A DNA stretch of 48,151 nucleotides, taken from the NCBI GenBank assembly GCA_045541135.1, contig JAZQIO010000007.1, positions 1 to 48,151 on the forward strand, given 5' to 3'. Made by a program: the position numbers and the translations under genes. The number at the start of each line of letters is the position of its first letter. Positions within the stretch are counted from its first letter, which is position 1. A model generated the notes under the pieces. That model had not been told where the DNA came from. It was given only the letters and a program-made list of their open reading frames with translations, and searched no databases. Of the stretch, positions 8,064 through 15,742 are shown piece by piece. Source of the DNA: CAZNKU01 sp045541135 (lineage in GTDB: Bacteria > Bacillota > Clostridia > Monoglobales > Firm-18).

Positions 8064-8133
8064 ATTATAACACCAAAAATAACTTTTGTAAAATATATTT
8101 TACATTGACAACTATAGAAAAAAACTATATAAT
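8064..8133. promoter_or_regulatory. Divergent promoters and LysR-type operator
   Basis: The minus-strand promoter for the dehydrogenase is TTTACA (8092-8087), 17 bp, TATAAT (8069-8064). The plus-strand promoter for the LysR gene is TTGACA (8105-8110), 17 bp, TATAAT (8128-8133). A perfect 18-bp palindrome, TGTAAAATATATTTTACA (8087-8104), covers the dehydrogenase -35 box. A second dyad, ATAG-N7-CTAT (8114-8128), has the LysR T-N11-A form and lies in the LysR promoter, suggesting autoregulation. Confidence 0.8.
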
Positions 8134-8152
8134 TTTTGTGAGGTGATTCAGT

Positions 8153-9034
8153 ATGAATTTAAATCAGTTAAAATACTTCTATACAGTGTGTGTATATGGC
8201 TCTCTTTCGGATGCATCCGAATATCTATATATATCACAACCGTCTCTTTCATCCGCAATAAAGGCTTTGGAAAACGAATTTGGTGTAGCACTTTTCAACC
8301 GACGTCATAACGGTATGGAATTAACAGCCAAAGGCAAAGTGTTGTTTGAGATGTGCGGTGATATACTTTCACGCACAGAACAATTAGAAAATATCATGAA
8401 GGATTTAGGCAATGAACGCAACAAGTTAAGATTAGGCGTACCGCCTATGATTGGCTCTATTATACTTCCGTACATATATCGTGATTTTTGCAAGCTTTAT
8501 CCCAATATTACACTTGAAATTGTAGAAGACGGTCGTAGTGGTCTTTTAGATAAGCTTTCCGAAAATTATCTGGATATGATTTTTTTACTTCACAACAATT
8601 CTCTTGATGCAAAATTCAAGTTAATAAAAATCGCATGTCTTGAAATTGTGTGCTGTGCCTCAAAGGATAATGCAATTTCAAAATACAAATCCGTTACACC
8701 TAATCTTTTGAAAAATACACCTTTGGTATTGTTTGAGAACAGTTTTTTCCAAACGGAAGAAATAAAAAAATGGTTTGCCTGTGAAAAGGTAAATCCCAAT
8801 ATCATTCTGCAAACCAAACAACTTTCTACTATGTTAAGTATGATTTCCGGAAATGTTGCCGCAGGTTTTACTTTCAGACAGTTAGCGGAAGCAAACAAAT
8901 CCTTTGTTGCAATTCAAACAGAAAAGCCTATGTATGTTGACGCATGCCTGGTATGGAAAAAAGACTCTTTTCAATTTAGCTGTATGGAAAAATTCAGAAA
9001 TTACATTAATGATAAAAATCCTTTCCAAATTTAA
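8153..9034 (+). CDS. LysR-family transcriptional regulator
   Basis: A 293-residue LysR regulator. The N-terminal winged helix-turn-helix is clear (residues 1-65: NQLKYFYTV, SLSDASEYLYISQPSLSSAIKALENEFGVALFNR). The C-terminal part is a periplasmic-binding-protein-like effector domain (about residues 88-290). The start ATG 8153 has GAGGTGA upstream and only about a 13-nt leader from the predicted promoter. It is divergent from the malate/tartrate dehydrogenase gene and shares its operator region. The simple reading is that it controls that gene in response to a hydroxy-diacid and represses itself. Confidence 0.93.
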   Translation: MNLNQLKYFYTVCVYGSLSDASEYLYISQPSLSSAIKALENEFGVALFNRRHNGMELTAKGKVLFEMCGDILSRTEQLENIMKDLGNERNKLRLGVPPMIGSIILPYIYRDFCKLYPNITLEIVEDGRSGLLDKLSENYLDMIFLLHNNSLDAKFKLIKIACLEIVCCASKDNAISKYKSVTPNLLKNTPLVLFENSFFQTEEIKKWFACEKVNPNIILQTKQLSTMLSMISGNVAAGFTFRQLAEANKSFVAIQTEKPMYVDACLVWKKDSFQFSCMEKFRNYINDKNPFQI

Positions 9035-9351
9035 CAAGCAAAAAAGGACGCCGTAAGGCGTCCTTCCAGACCGTCGAAAAAGTCGTTCTACCGCAAGTAA
9101 TTAATTTTACATTGTAGGGACAGATGTCCTCGGCTGTCCGCAAAATCAATTTATGAAATCCCAAGGAAAACATCGAATTTTCCTTGGGATTACTTGCTTT
9201 TTGCCAATTTGAACTCTACCGTACCATCGTACGCCGACGACTTCAAATTGACAAAATATTACTTCCTTTTTCGCAATCTGCCAGCGTGTCGATAGGTTTA
9301 TCGACACGCTGAAAGGACGCCGTAAGGCGTCCTTCAAATTACAATAAAATA
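9035..9351. repeat. Intergenic island of hairpin repeats
   Basis: No gene is seen here. The stretch holds: a 9-bp stem AAGGACGCC with loop GTAA at 9044-9065 and an identical copy at 9313-9334; nested GGACAG/CTGTCC repeats at 9118-9139; a perfect 14-bp inverted repeat at 9157-9170/9178-9191; a 9-bp inverted repeat CAATTTGAA/TTCAAATTG at 9205-9213/9242-9250; and a perfect 12-bp inverted repeat AGCGTGTCGATA at 9283-9294/9299-9310. GCAAGTAAT (9093-9101) also pairs with 9189-9197. It has the look of accumulated miniature or REP-like elements between two convergent genes. Confidence 0.75.
9044..9065 (-). terminator. Probable terminator of the yjbQ operon
   Basis: Read on the minus strand, the AAGGACGCC stem with tetraloop TTAC is followed directly by a T run (9045-9041 and beyond), as in an intrinsic terminator. 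The second copy, at 9313-9334, lacks such a run. Confidence 0.55.
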
Positions 9352-9978
9352 TTATTTTCTTGCATCAAGCTGAAGTGTATAGTGTGGGTCAAAAGCTTTT
9401 TCTTCGTCTGTAAACTTACGAAGTGTGTCTATAACCTCACCATTATTCCACTTTCTGTCTATTTCAGCATCGCCGATACCCATAACAGTAACGTTAACCT
9501 GTCTGCGACGTGCACGTACATGATCCCAGTCTACGAAATAAACATGAGCAAATTCACCGCCGTCAAGTTCGCCGTCTTTAATTGTCATTGTTTCGCTTCT
9601 TCCAAAGAATACACTGCGAAGGTGTCCGTCAGTATTCATACTTGTGAAATCACCAGGTTCATTTACATATCTGCCGAACTGTGAATGAATCGGACCCGGA
9701 TGACGGTAATCTCCTTCATCTACATAATCAGGTATCATTTTTCTCATAATATCCAAAAGGTCATGCTGTAAGTATTCAAGGTCAAATGAATCTATATCAT
9801 GAGAACATTCCTGAACCATAACACTGCAAGTTGTATGATGTGATGCAATTGTAACTGTTCCGTTTTTAACACCTGATGCCTTAACAATTTCAATTATTTC
9901 CTTTGAAATATCATGAAATGTAGGTATCCAACCTCTTGACTGTAGTTCCAATTCCTTCTGAAAAAACTTAAATTCCAT
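9352..9978 (-). CDS. YjbQ/UPF0047 family protein
   Basis: A 208-residue protein of the YjbQ (UPF0047) family. Core signatures are the SHHTTCSVMVQE segment (about residues 46-57), D-x-x-L-E-Y-L-Q-H-D, and HLRSVFFGRSETMTIKDGEL...DWDHVRARRRQVNVTVMG. E. coli YjbQ has weak thiamine-phosphate synthase activity, which is why databases call the family 'secondary thiamine-phosphate synthase', but the physiological role is unsettled. Typical members are about 135-145 residues. This one has an insertion in the middle and a C-terminal tail of about 35 residues. The start ATG 9978 has TAGGAGGA upstream. It is the last gene of an operon with SIS and TIM-type sugar-phosphate isomerases, so a role on phosphosugars is more likely here than thiamine synthesis. 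Confidence 0.8.
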   Translation of the reverse strand: MEFKFFQKELELQSRGWIPTFHDISKEIIEIVKASGVKNGTVTIASHHTTCSVMVQECSHDIDSFDLEYLQHDLLDIMRKMIPDYVDEGDYRHPGPIHSQFGRYVNEPGDFTSMNTDGHLRSVFFGRSETMTIKDGELDGGEFAHVYFVDWDHVRARRRQVNVTVMGIGDAEIDRKWNNGEVIDTLRKFTDEEKAFDPHYTLQLDARK

Positions 9979-10004
9979 TTTAAAATCCTCCTAAATTTTT
10001 TATA

Positions 10005-10601
10005 TTATTTTTTATTTAATCTTTCACCTACTGCTCCGCCCGGATGGATAAGAGCAAATTGTTCATTTTTATAATCCGTTTCCTCAATTAATGCAGTTTG
10101 AAGTGCATGAAAAATCATACACAATGATGTGGAAGATGTAGTACCCTGAGCATTGTATTTATCAGTTTCACGGTTTACATACTGTTTAAGTACAACATCA
10201 GCACTTTTTGCCAAAGGTGAATCAAGATTTTCCGTTACAGTTATAATCTTCACGCCTTTTTCCTTACAAATATTAACTATAGGAATAAGCTCACCTGTTT
10301 TTCCGCCCCTGGAGGCAAAAAGTATAACGTCATCCTTTTGCAAAAATCCTGTTCCTCCATGTACAGCTTCTGCAGGAGAAATAAACTTTGCAGGACGTTC
10401 TATACAACACATAAGGTGAGCAAAATGCTGACATATAATACCTGAATGTCCGCATCCTGAAGCACCTATTCTCTGTGCATTTGCAAGAAGCTCAACTGCT
10501 TTTGAAAAACTTTCTTCATCAAAATAGTCAAGCATTGTTGCTATGCATTCACTTTCAATCTCGTAGGCTTTTTTTGCCATTTTCAAACTTTCTGCTTTCA
10601 T
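10005..10601 (-). CDS. SIS-domain phosphosugar isomerase
   Basis: A 198-residue single SIS (sugar isomerase) domain protein. Visible markers are the phosphate-binding loop regions GASGCGHSG (about residues 47-55) and FASRGGKTGELIPIV, and a C-terminal IHPGGAVGERL. The last matches the HPGGALGR motif of arabinose-5-phosphate isomerases (KdsD/GutQ/KpsF). The C-terminal CBS pair of KdsD is absent, so this is the short form. It probably interconverts a ketose and aldose phosphate in the cytoplasm. It starts 3 bp after the TIM-like gene stop with only a weak ribosome binding site, implying translational coupling. The exact sugar is unknown. Confidence 0.85.
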   Translation of the reverse strand: MKAESLKMAKKAYEIESECIATMLDYFDEESFSKAVELLANAQRIGASGCGHSGIICQHFAHLMCCIERPAKFISPAEAVHGGTGFLQKDDVILFASRGGKTGELIPIVNICKEKGVKIITVTENLDSPLAKSADVVLKQYVNRETDKYNAQGTTSSTSLCMIFHALQTALIEETDYKNEQFALIHPGGAVGERLNKK

Positions 10602-10604
10602 ACG

Positions 10605-11306
10605 TCACCCATTCATTTCATCCCATGCTTTTCTTAAGTTAAAGAGCATTTCTTCAACCATTGCATAAGGGTCATCAGCCTTTAAAATACCGCTTGTTGA
10701 ACCGGTCGCCTGTGCACCAAGCTTAATTGTGTTGTACACATCCTGACCGTTTGAAATACCTGCACCCTGAAGCACCATAATATTTTCATTAATTTCTTTT
10801 ACGGTATTAATTGTATCTATAACATAGTTGCTGTCACTTGTAGTACCTGTGCCTATAAGCTCTGTAGGCTCGGCAACAATCATATCCGGACCCATTTTAG
10901 CTATTGTCTTAACATCCTCTACCGTGTCAGCACAAACAATAGTTGCAAGCTCCACTTCTTCAGCACGTCTTATTGTCTTTTCTATAACATCCAAAGTCAA
11001 AGGCTTTTCAGCATGGTTAAGCATAACGCCTTTTGCACCGGCTGCCTTTACTGCTTCGGGAAGAACACTTCCAAGACCTCTGCCTGGTTTCAGATAATCC
11101 ATATGCTGTGCAAAAATAAAAATTCTTTCAGTATTATCTGCAAGAAGCTTTATATCAGTATACTGAGGTGTCAAGATAACATCAACATCATACTTCATTG
11201 CTGTTTTATCAATTACTTTTGCAAGCTTAAGCATTTCTTCACCATAGATAATAGCCTTTGGTCCAATTTCAAAAAAAGGAGGCTTAATGATTGATGATTT
11301 TAACAT
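10605..11306 (-). CDS. Triose-phosphate-isomerase-like sugar-phosphate isomerase
   Basis: A 233-residue TIM-family protein. H98 in VMLNHAE and E146 in VAEPTELIGTG correspond to the catalytic histidine and glutamate of triose-phosphate isomerase, and GAGISNG is the phosphate-binding loop. The N-terminus reads IKPPFFEIGPK instead of the NWKMN of glycolytic TIM. That marks a paralogous group that includes isomerases of other sugar phosphates, such as L-erythrulose-1-phosphate. A longer frame starts at 11324, but AAAGGAAAGAG fits ATG 11306. The gene heads an operon with a SIS isomerase and yjbQ, divergent from a DeoR regulator, so catabolism of an unusual sugar or polyol is likely. Its glycolytic role is doubtful. 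Confidence 0.82.
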   Translation of the reverse strand: MLKSSIIKPPFFEIGPKAIIYGEEMLKLAKVIDKTAMKYDVDVILTPQYTDIKLLADNTERIFIFAQHMDYLKPGRGLGSVLPEAVKAAGAKGVMLNHAEKPLTLDVIEKTIRRAEEVELATIVCADTVEDVKTIAKMGPDMIVAEPTELIGTGTTSDSNYVIDTINTVKEINENIMVLQGAGISNGQDVYNTIKLGAQATGSTSGILKADDPYAMVEEMLFNLRKAWDEMNG

Positions 11307-11342
11307 TTTTCTCTTTCCTTTCATTAATTTCTTTATACTTTA

Positions 11343-11461
11343 ATGGTAGCAAATTACACATTATTTTGTCAATGAATTTTTGGTATTTATTTTGTTATTT
11401 CTGAAAACCGAAAGTTTTTCGAAAGTTTTATATTGACACAGTACTGTTGTTTTGTTAAAAT
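11343..11461. promoter_or_regulatory. Divergent promoters and tandem DeoR-type operator
   Basis: Plus-strand promoter for the DeoR gene: TTGACA (11433-11438), 17 bp, TAAAAT (11456-11461). Minus-strand promoter for the isomerase operon: TTGACA (11372-11367), 18 bp, TACCAT (11348-11343). Between them, CGAAAGTTTT is repeated directly at 11409-11418 and 11420-11429, an 11-bp period that puts both copies on the same face of the helix. Tandem repeats of this kind are typical DeoR-family operators. Confidence 0.75.
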
Positions 11462-11481
11462 AAATACGGAGTGATTAGGTT

Positions 11482-12243
11482 ATGAAATCGGAAAAAAGGA
11501 AAGATAAAATACTTGAAATTTTAAAAAGGAACGGTACGGTAAGAGTTACAAATTTAAGTAAAGCTTTAAAAGTATCTGAAGTTACCGTAAGAAATTATCT
11601 TACTGATATGGAAAACAAGGGACTGCTTACAAGGGTGCACGGTGGTGCTATTTTCTCCTACAGGCCTTATTACAGTATGAATTTAAATCAAAGACTAGAA
11701 ACAAACAGGCAAATAAAAGAACGCATTGCAAAAAAAGCCGCAAACCTGGTAAAGCCCAATGACACGGTTATGTTCAATGCAGGTACTACAACCTTGCTTG
11801 CCTTTCGTTGCCTGCCATATGATTACAATTTAAATATTGTTACAAACTCCATTTCCATAGCACTTGAAGGCTCCGGGAATCCGAACTACAACATTGTTTT
11901 AATCGGCGGAACAATAAATTCAAAGTTTCAATTTACTTACGGAGAGGATGCTATAGAAATATTGAAAAAATATCATGCTGACAAGCTTATTCTTTCTGTT
12001 GACGGGGTGGATATGAAAAACGGATTTTCTACATATTACGCCGAAGAAACACAGCTTGATAAAACAATGATTGAACAGTCAGATTCACGTATAATCGTTG
12101 CAGACAACACTAAATTCGGAAAAAATGCCTTTTCAAAGATATATGATATTAATATGGCTGATTACATTGTAACCGATACTCCGCTTAATGTTGAAGATGC
12201 TAAGCTAATAACAAAAATGGGCATAAAAATAATTGAAGCATAG
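11482..12243 (+). CDS. DeoR-family transcriptional regulator
   Basis: A 253-residue DeoR/GlpR-type repressor. The N-terminal helix-turn-helix (residues 1-58: RKDKILEILKRNGTVRVTNLSKALKVSEVTVRNYLTDMENKG) is followed by the family hallmark RVHGGAI. The C-terminal sugar-phosphate sensor domain contains NAGTTTLLAF, VTNSISIA, IGGTIN and DGVDMKNGFST. The start ATG 11482 follows GGAGTGATTAGG. It is divergent from the TIM/SIS/yjbQ operon and is expected to repress it until a phosphorylated sugar intermediate binds. The direct CGAAAGTTTT repeats in the shared intergenic region are the likely target. Confidence 0.93.
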   Translation: MKSEKRKDKILEILKRNGTVRVTNLSKALKVSEVTVRNYLTDMENKGLLTRVHGGAIFSYRPYYSMNLNQRLETNRQIKERIAKKAANLVKPNDTVMFNAGTTTLLAFRCLPYDYNLNIVTNSISIALEGSGNPNYNIVLIGGTINSKFQFTYGEDAIEILKKYHADKLILSVDGVDMKNGFSTYYAEETQLDKTMIEQSDSRIIVADNTKFGKNAFSKIYDINMADYIVTDTPLNVEDAKLITKMGIKIIEA

Positions 12244-12306
12244 CAGTCAATTTTTCATCATTCTCATTTCCATGTAAAAACGCTATGGATTCACCATAAA
12301 TATTTA

Positions 12307-12690
12307 TTATTTTAAAAGCAAAGATTCAGGGCGCTGAATCAAATGAAACAAATTCATTTCGGGATCATAAAACAGTGCAAGCTTCATTGTATCCTTTATA
12401 ATTGGCTCTGCGGCAGGCTTTACTCCTGCATCTAAAAGCATCTGTCTGTCGCCGTCAAAATCATCTGTTTCAAACGCAAGATGCCGAAGACCTTTTACAT
12501 AATTATCATAAACTACTTCGTCATCGGACTTCATTGGATAAACCTCAATTATACCGTTGTGGCATTTCAAAAACTTTGTACCGTTAGGGTATGACAAAAT
12601 TACCTTACAGCCAAAATATTTTTCATAAAATTCACAAAGCTTTTCTGTATCTCTTGCAACAAGTCCTGTATGTTCTATACCTGTAATCAT
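12307..12690 (-). CDS. VOC (glyoxalase/dioxygenase superfamily) protein
   Basis: A 127-residue protein with the paired beta-alpha-beta-beta-beta modules of the vicinal oxygen chelate superfamily. Likely metal ligands are H7 (GIEHTGLV), E49 (NGIIEVYP) and H70 (LRHLAFE). The fourth position, usually Glu in DPDGN-x-x-E-type ends, reads DPEMNLFHL here, so H116 may take its place. Members include lactoylglutathione lyase, methylmalonyl-CoA epimerase and extradiol dioxygenases; the reaction is not assignable. The start has AAAGGAGA and a TTGATA-17-TATAAT promoter upstream. It is monocistronic and convergent with the DeoR gene, 63 bp away. Confidence 0.82.
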   Translation of the reverse strand: MITGIEHTGLVARDTEKLCEFYEKYFGCKVILSYPNGTKFLKCHNGIIEVYPMKSDDEVVYDNYVKGLRHLAFETDDFDGDRQMLLDAGVKPAAEPIIKDTMKLALFYDPEMNLFHLIQRPESLLLK

Positions 12691-12728
12691 AAATATTCTC
12701 CTTTATCTAAAATTAATTTATCTCATAC

Positions 12729-12757
12729 ATTATACCATTAAAACATGCCACTATCAA
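12729..12757 (-). promoter_or_regulatory. Sigma-A promoter of the VOC gene
   Basis: Minus strand: TTGATA (12757-12752), 17 bp, TATAAT (12734-12729). The 322-bp gap 12691-13012 otherwise holds only the terminator hairpin at 12865-12902. Confidence 0.75.
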
Positions 12758-12864
12758 GTCCGCATTTTGAATATTTTCCTTTGCAATTACCAAAGCAAGT
12801 GCTTAAAATGAGAATTTTCATACATAAATAAATAAATAAATATATAACAACTGATAAAAGGCAT

Positions 12865-12902
12865 AAAAAATCCGGTTATACTAACGTATTACCGGATTTT
12901 TT
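12865..12902 (-). terminator. Rho-independent terminator of the MFS/nagA operon
   Basis: AAAAAATCCGGT (12865-12876), a 14-nt loop and ACCGGATTTTTT (12891-12902) form a perfect 12-bp stem flanked by A and T runs. It lies about 110 bp past the MFS stop codon. Confidence 0.85.
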
Positions 12903-13012
12903 GTGATGTATTAAAGGCAAATATCAAGTTAAAACCGATTTTCCTATGATCAACCGCCTCAAGACAATCTTTCTTAGTGCATTACTGTGCACTTAAATTT
13001 TGTGTTTTGTAA

Positions 13013-14314
13013 TTATTGAACTGATGTTTTTTGTTCTATAAGCTTTCTCTGCTTGTTTGATGATGATATTACAATGTTCATTGCTATTATTACTGCAAGC
13101 ATAAGTACGCAACATATATAAAGTCCTAAATTATAACTTCCACTAAGATCACTGCATAAATTTATGGCCGGTGCACCCAAAGCGTAGCCTGCCGTATTTA
13201 CAGATACAAACAAACCGAGTATCTTGTTAAATGACTTATCACCGAACAAGTCACTTGCATATATAGGAATCATTACAGTTTCCAAAGGTAGCGCAATTGC
13301 TGATAATACAGGGTAAGCCCATATAAAGATTATTCCAGTTGCAGTATTTGATACATTAGCAAGTGAAATAAATGCTACAATTGCAGTTGCCATACAGATA
13401 TTCGAAGTAGCTCTAAGACCTAATCTGTCGTACATAAACCCTGTAAGGAATTTAGATGCAACAAGAGCAAAAAAATGAATAACCATAACATCTGCAATAT
13501 ATTTTAATTCGAAGCCGCAGTCTCTCATATGATATTGTACGATACCCGTAATACCCTGAAGCATCATACCTGTTAAGAATACACATACCAAAGCACCGTA
13601 AAAATATGTTTTTTTAATAGCTTTGCTGTATTCTATACCTACCCAGCCTTCGCCTCTGCCCTTTTTCTTAGGAGCATCGGAAACTTCTTCCTCTTCATAG
13701 TATTTTGGACTGTTTCTGAAAAATATCATAACAAGTACAAATACTGCAAGAAGTATAAGTGCAACCAGACGGTAAGCATTTCTGTAACCAAATACACTGC
13801 TGTCTATAATCGGTGTAACAATCTTTGTTGCTATTGCACCACCGATACCGTTAGATGCAAGCACAGCACCCATAATTGTACCCCTGTTTTTCTTGCACCA
13901 TTTATTAACAATATAACCTACCATTGTAGTTGTTGTCCATGAAAGACCTACACCCAACAATATTCCGCCTACATAAAACACAAAAACATTAGTAGCAAAT
14001 GAGTATATAAGCATAGATGCTATAAGGGACACAAAGCCTGCTGCTATAAGTTTTTTTGCGCCAAACTTACCTATTAAAAAACCAAAAAACAGATTAACAG
14101 CAGCAGTGGACACATAACGAAAACTGTCATTTATAGAAAAAAGCCATTTTTCTTTTTCCATGCCTAAAGCTTTTACTATAGCCTCCAGATACATTCCCTT
14201 TGATGAACTGCAAAAACCAAGTACAACGCATACCATTAATGCTGAAATTGCAATGATTACCCATGCGTAGTTTGATTTTCTGTTTCCAATACCTTTTAAT
14301 TTAATTTTAGCCAA
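13013..14314 (-). CDS. Major facilitator superfamily transporter
   Basis: An integral membrane protein of about 433 residues. Roughly twelve hydrophobic helices are visible in two halves, joined by a basic cytoplasmic loop (about residues 205-225, rich in Glu/Lys). The first loop reads FGFLIGKFGAKKL, the MFS loop 2-3 motif, and FMYDRLGLRATS is its repeat in the second half. It resembles the OxlT/monocarboxylate branch of MFS carriers, so an organic acid, uronate or small glycan product is a plausible substrate; this is inference. No ATG start exists. TTG 14314 is 10 bp from GGAG, whereas the frame's first TTG (14323) is too close. It is the last gene of the nagA operon and the only transporter visible in the window. 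Confidence 0.85.
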   Translation of the reverse strand: MAKIKLKGIGNRKSNYAWVIIAISALMVCVVLGFCSSSKGMYLEAIVKALGMEKEKWLFSINDSFRYVSTAAVNLFFGFLIGKFGAKKLIAAGFVSLIASMLIYSFATNVFVFYVGGILLGVGLSWTTTTMVGYIVNKWCKKNRGTIMGAVLASNGIGGAIATKIVTPIIDSSVFGYRNAYRLVALILLAVFVLVMIFFRNSPKYYEEEEVSDAPKKKGRGEGWVGIEYSKAIKKTYFYGALVCVFLTGMMLQGITGIVQYHMRDCGFELKYIADVMVIHFFALVASKFLTGFMYDRLGLRATSNICMATAIVAFISLANVSNTATGIIFIWAYPVLSAIALPLETVMIPIYASDLFGDKSFNKILGLFVSVNTAGYALGAPAINLCSDLSGSYNLGLYICCVLMLAVIIAMNIVISSSNKQRKLIEQKTSVQ

Positions 14315-14331
14315 TTTAAACAATCTCCTTT

Positions 14332-14988
14332 TTAATAAAGGGCAAGCTCGTCCTTTAGCGCTTCGCGGAACAGTTCCGCATAAATATCATAGCCAAGACG
14401 GTTAAAGTGTTTACCGTCAGTATCGTATATATCATCTCTGTGCAACGGTTCATAATTTGTAACATCAATATATGTACAATCCGGTGTATTTTCCGCATAT
14501 TCACGAAGCCAGCCATCAAATTTAACTAAATCAGGATAATTTGGCTTATTTCTGTTTCTGTACGCAAACACGCCGCAAAGATAAATGCGAAGATTTGGAA
14601 AATCTTCCTTTGCATAAGCCATAACACGCTGAGCAAGCTCCCATGTTTCTTCAGGAGTATAGCCCATTGCAGTTGCATTACCAAGCCCCGGTGAATATAC
14701 AAGTACTCTTGGTTCAAGTGCCTTAACCATACGGTGATAGTAATACAAATGATGCTCTGTACATGATGAACCAAATCCTCTGTTTATACAGCACTGTGCA
14801 CCACTGTGTCCCAAAACAGCTTCTCGGAGTGGTGTATTTCCTCTATATGCTGCCCATCTTGTAAAATTTGACGGACCGTAAAACACAATCTGATCTTTTA
14901 TAATAGGTTCCTTTTCGTATTCAAGAATCTTATTTTCCATAGATTCTCCCCATTTTTCAATAAACTTTAAACCAACTTTTACCGGCAT
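14332..14988 (-). CDS. SGNH/GDSL-type hydrolase, paralogue 1
   Basis: A protein of about 218 residues from the SGNH hydrolase superfamily. The nucleophile block reads FYGPS40NFTRW, the Gly block INRGFGSS, and the catalytic pair is D191-G-K-H194 (TDGKHFNRLGYDIY). It lacks a signal peptide and is probably a cytoplasmic O-acyl esterase on sugars. It is clearly homologous to the next gene upstream (shared FYG-x-S-x-FTRW, GFG(S/T)ST-TE-LY-YHR, and D-x-x-H followed by GYD-Y). The frame extends to 15252 but that overlaps the neighbour. ATG 14988 has AAAGGATGA, and ATG 14940 has GGGGAG and is an alternative. It is part of the nagA operon. Confidence 0.8.
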   Translation of the reverse strand: MPVKVGLKFIEKWGESMENKILEYEKEPIIKDQIVFYGPSNFTRWAAYRGNTPLREAVLGHSGAQCCINRGFGSSCTEHHLYYYHRMVKALEPRVLVYSPGLGNATAMGYTPEETWELAQRVMAYAKEDFPNLRIYLCGVFAYRNRNKPNYPDLVKFDGWLREYAENTPDCTYIDVTNYEPLHRDDIYDTDGKHFNRLGYDIYAELFREALKDELALY

Positions 14989-15061
14989 TTTAATCATCCT
15001 TTCTATTAACACATTACTTGCAATACGCAATAAATTTATCCATAGATATTCTTGATAAATT

Positions 15062-15730
15062 TTATAAAATATCATCAAGTACTTCCGTGAAAAATTCTTT
15101 GTATAAATCATAGCCCTTTTGATTATAATGAATTTTATCTTCAACAAAAATGTCTGTGCGGATTTTTTCGTATCCGCCCATATCCTCAGGGCTGTCGTAG
15201 AAAAGAGGACTCTTTGTATGGTCAACATATATACAGTCGTCATGTCTGTCACAATATGCCTTTAGCATACTGTTGTATTCTTCAGCCAATTCAATAGATA
15301 CCGGATTTTCTGTATATATAATTAATGGTCTTATATTGCACAAGTAAATTTTAATACCGGGCATATCGTGTCTTGCATAATCACAAAGGCGTGCAAGTAA
15401 GGACATCATTTCACCTACTGAATAACCCTGTGTTCTGTTATTTCCATATGAAAGCAATACCAATGCTCTTGGCTTCCATGGCAAAACTGCTCTGTGATAG
15501 AAGTAAAGCTGTTCTTCTGTAGTGGATGTACCAAAGCCGTGGTTAATTGCGGCAGGGCTGCCATCCTTCATGCGGATATCTTCTTCAAGAGGACGGTGTC
15601 CGTGTTTGGGACCCCATCTTGTAAAGCCCGAATTACCATAAAACATAATCTTTCCTGTTTCGATTGGTTTTTCTTCAAACTTTTCTATTCTGTCTTCAAG
15701 TCTTGTTAAATCTACCCTTGTATCAAACAT
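15062..15730 (-). CDS. SGNH/GDSL-type hydrolase, paralogue 2
   Basis: A 222-residue SGNH hydrolase with S34 in FYGNSGFTRWG as the likely nucleophile. It also has NHGFGTSTTEEQLYFYHRA (Gly block), LLSYGNNRTQG (the position of the Asn block) and D198-K-I-H201 (DKIHYNQKGYDLY) as the catalytic Asp/His. No signal peptide. It lies 12 bp downstream of the ceramidase-like gene and directly upstream of its paralogue, which suggests a tandem duplication with divergence. It is probably a carbohydrate esterase acting on imported acylated sugars. An AAGGGGAT site precedes ATG 15730. Confidence 0.82.
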   Translation of the reverse strand: MFDTRVDLTRLEDRIEKFEEKPIETGKIMFYGNSGFTRWGPKHGHRPLEEDIRMKDGSPAAINHGFGTSTTEEQLYFYHRAVLPWKPRALVLLSYGNNRTQGYSVGEMMSLLARLCDYARHDMPGIKIYLCNIRPLIIYTENPVSIELAEEYNSMLKAYCDRHDDCIYVDHTKSPLFYDSPEDMGGYEKIRTDIFVEDKIHYNQKGYDLYKEFFTEVLDDIL

Positions 15731-15742
15731 TTAAAAATCCCC

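Noticed and set aside
14526..14774. Short frame within the first SGNH gene
   Set aside because: An out-of-frame shadow; the SGNH frame retains the Ser and Asp/His blocks.
14989..15252. N-terminal extension of the first SGNH frame
   Set aside because: It would overlap the paralogue by about 190 bp, has no homology, and good ribosome binding sites exist at 14988 and 14940.
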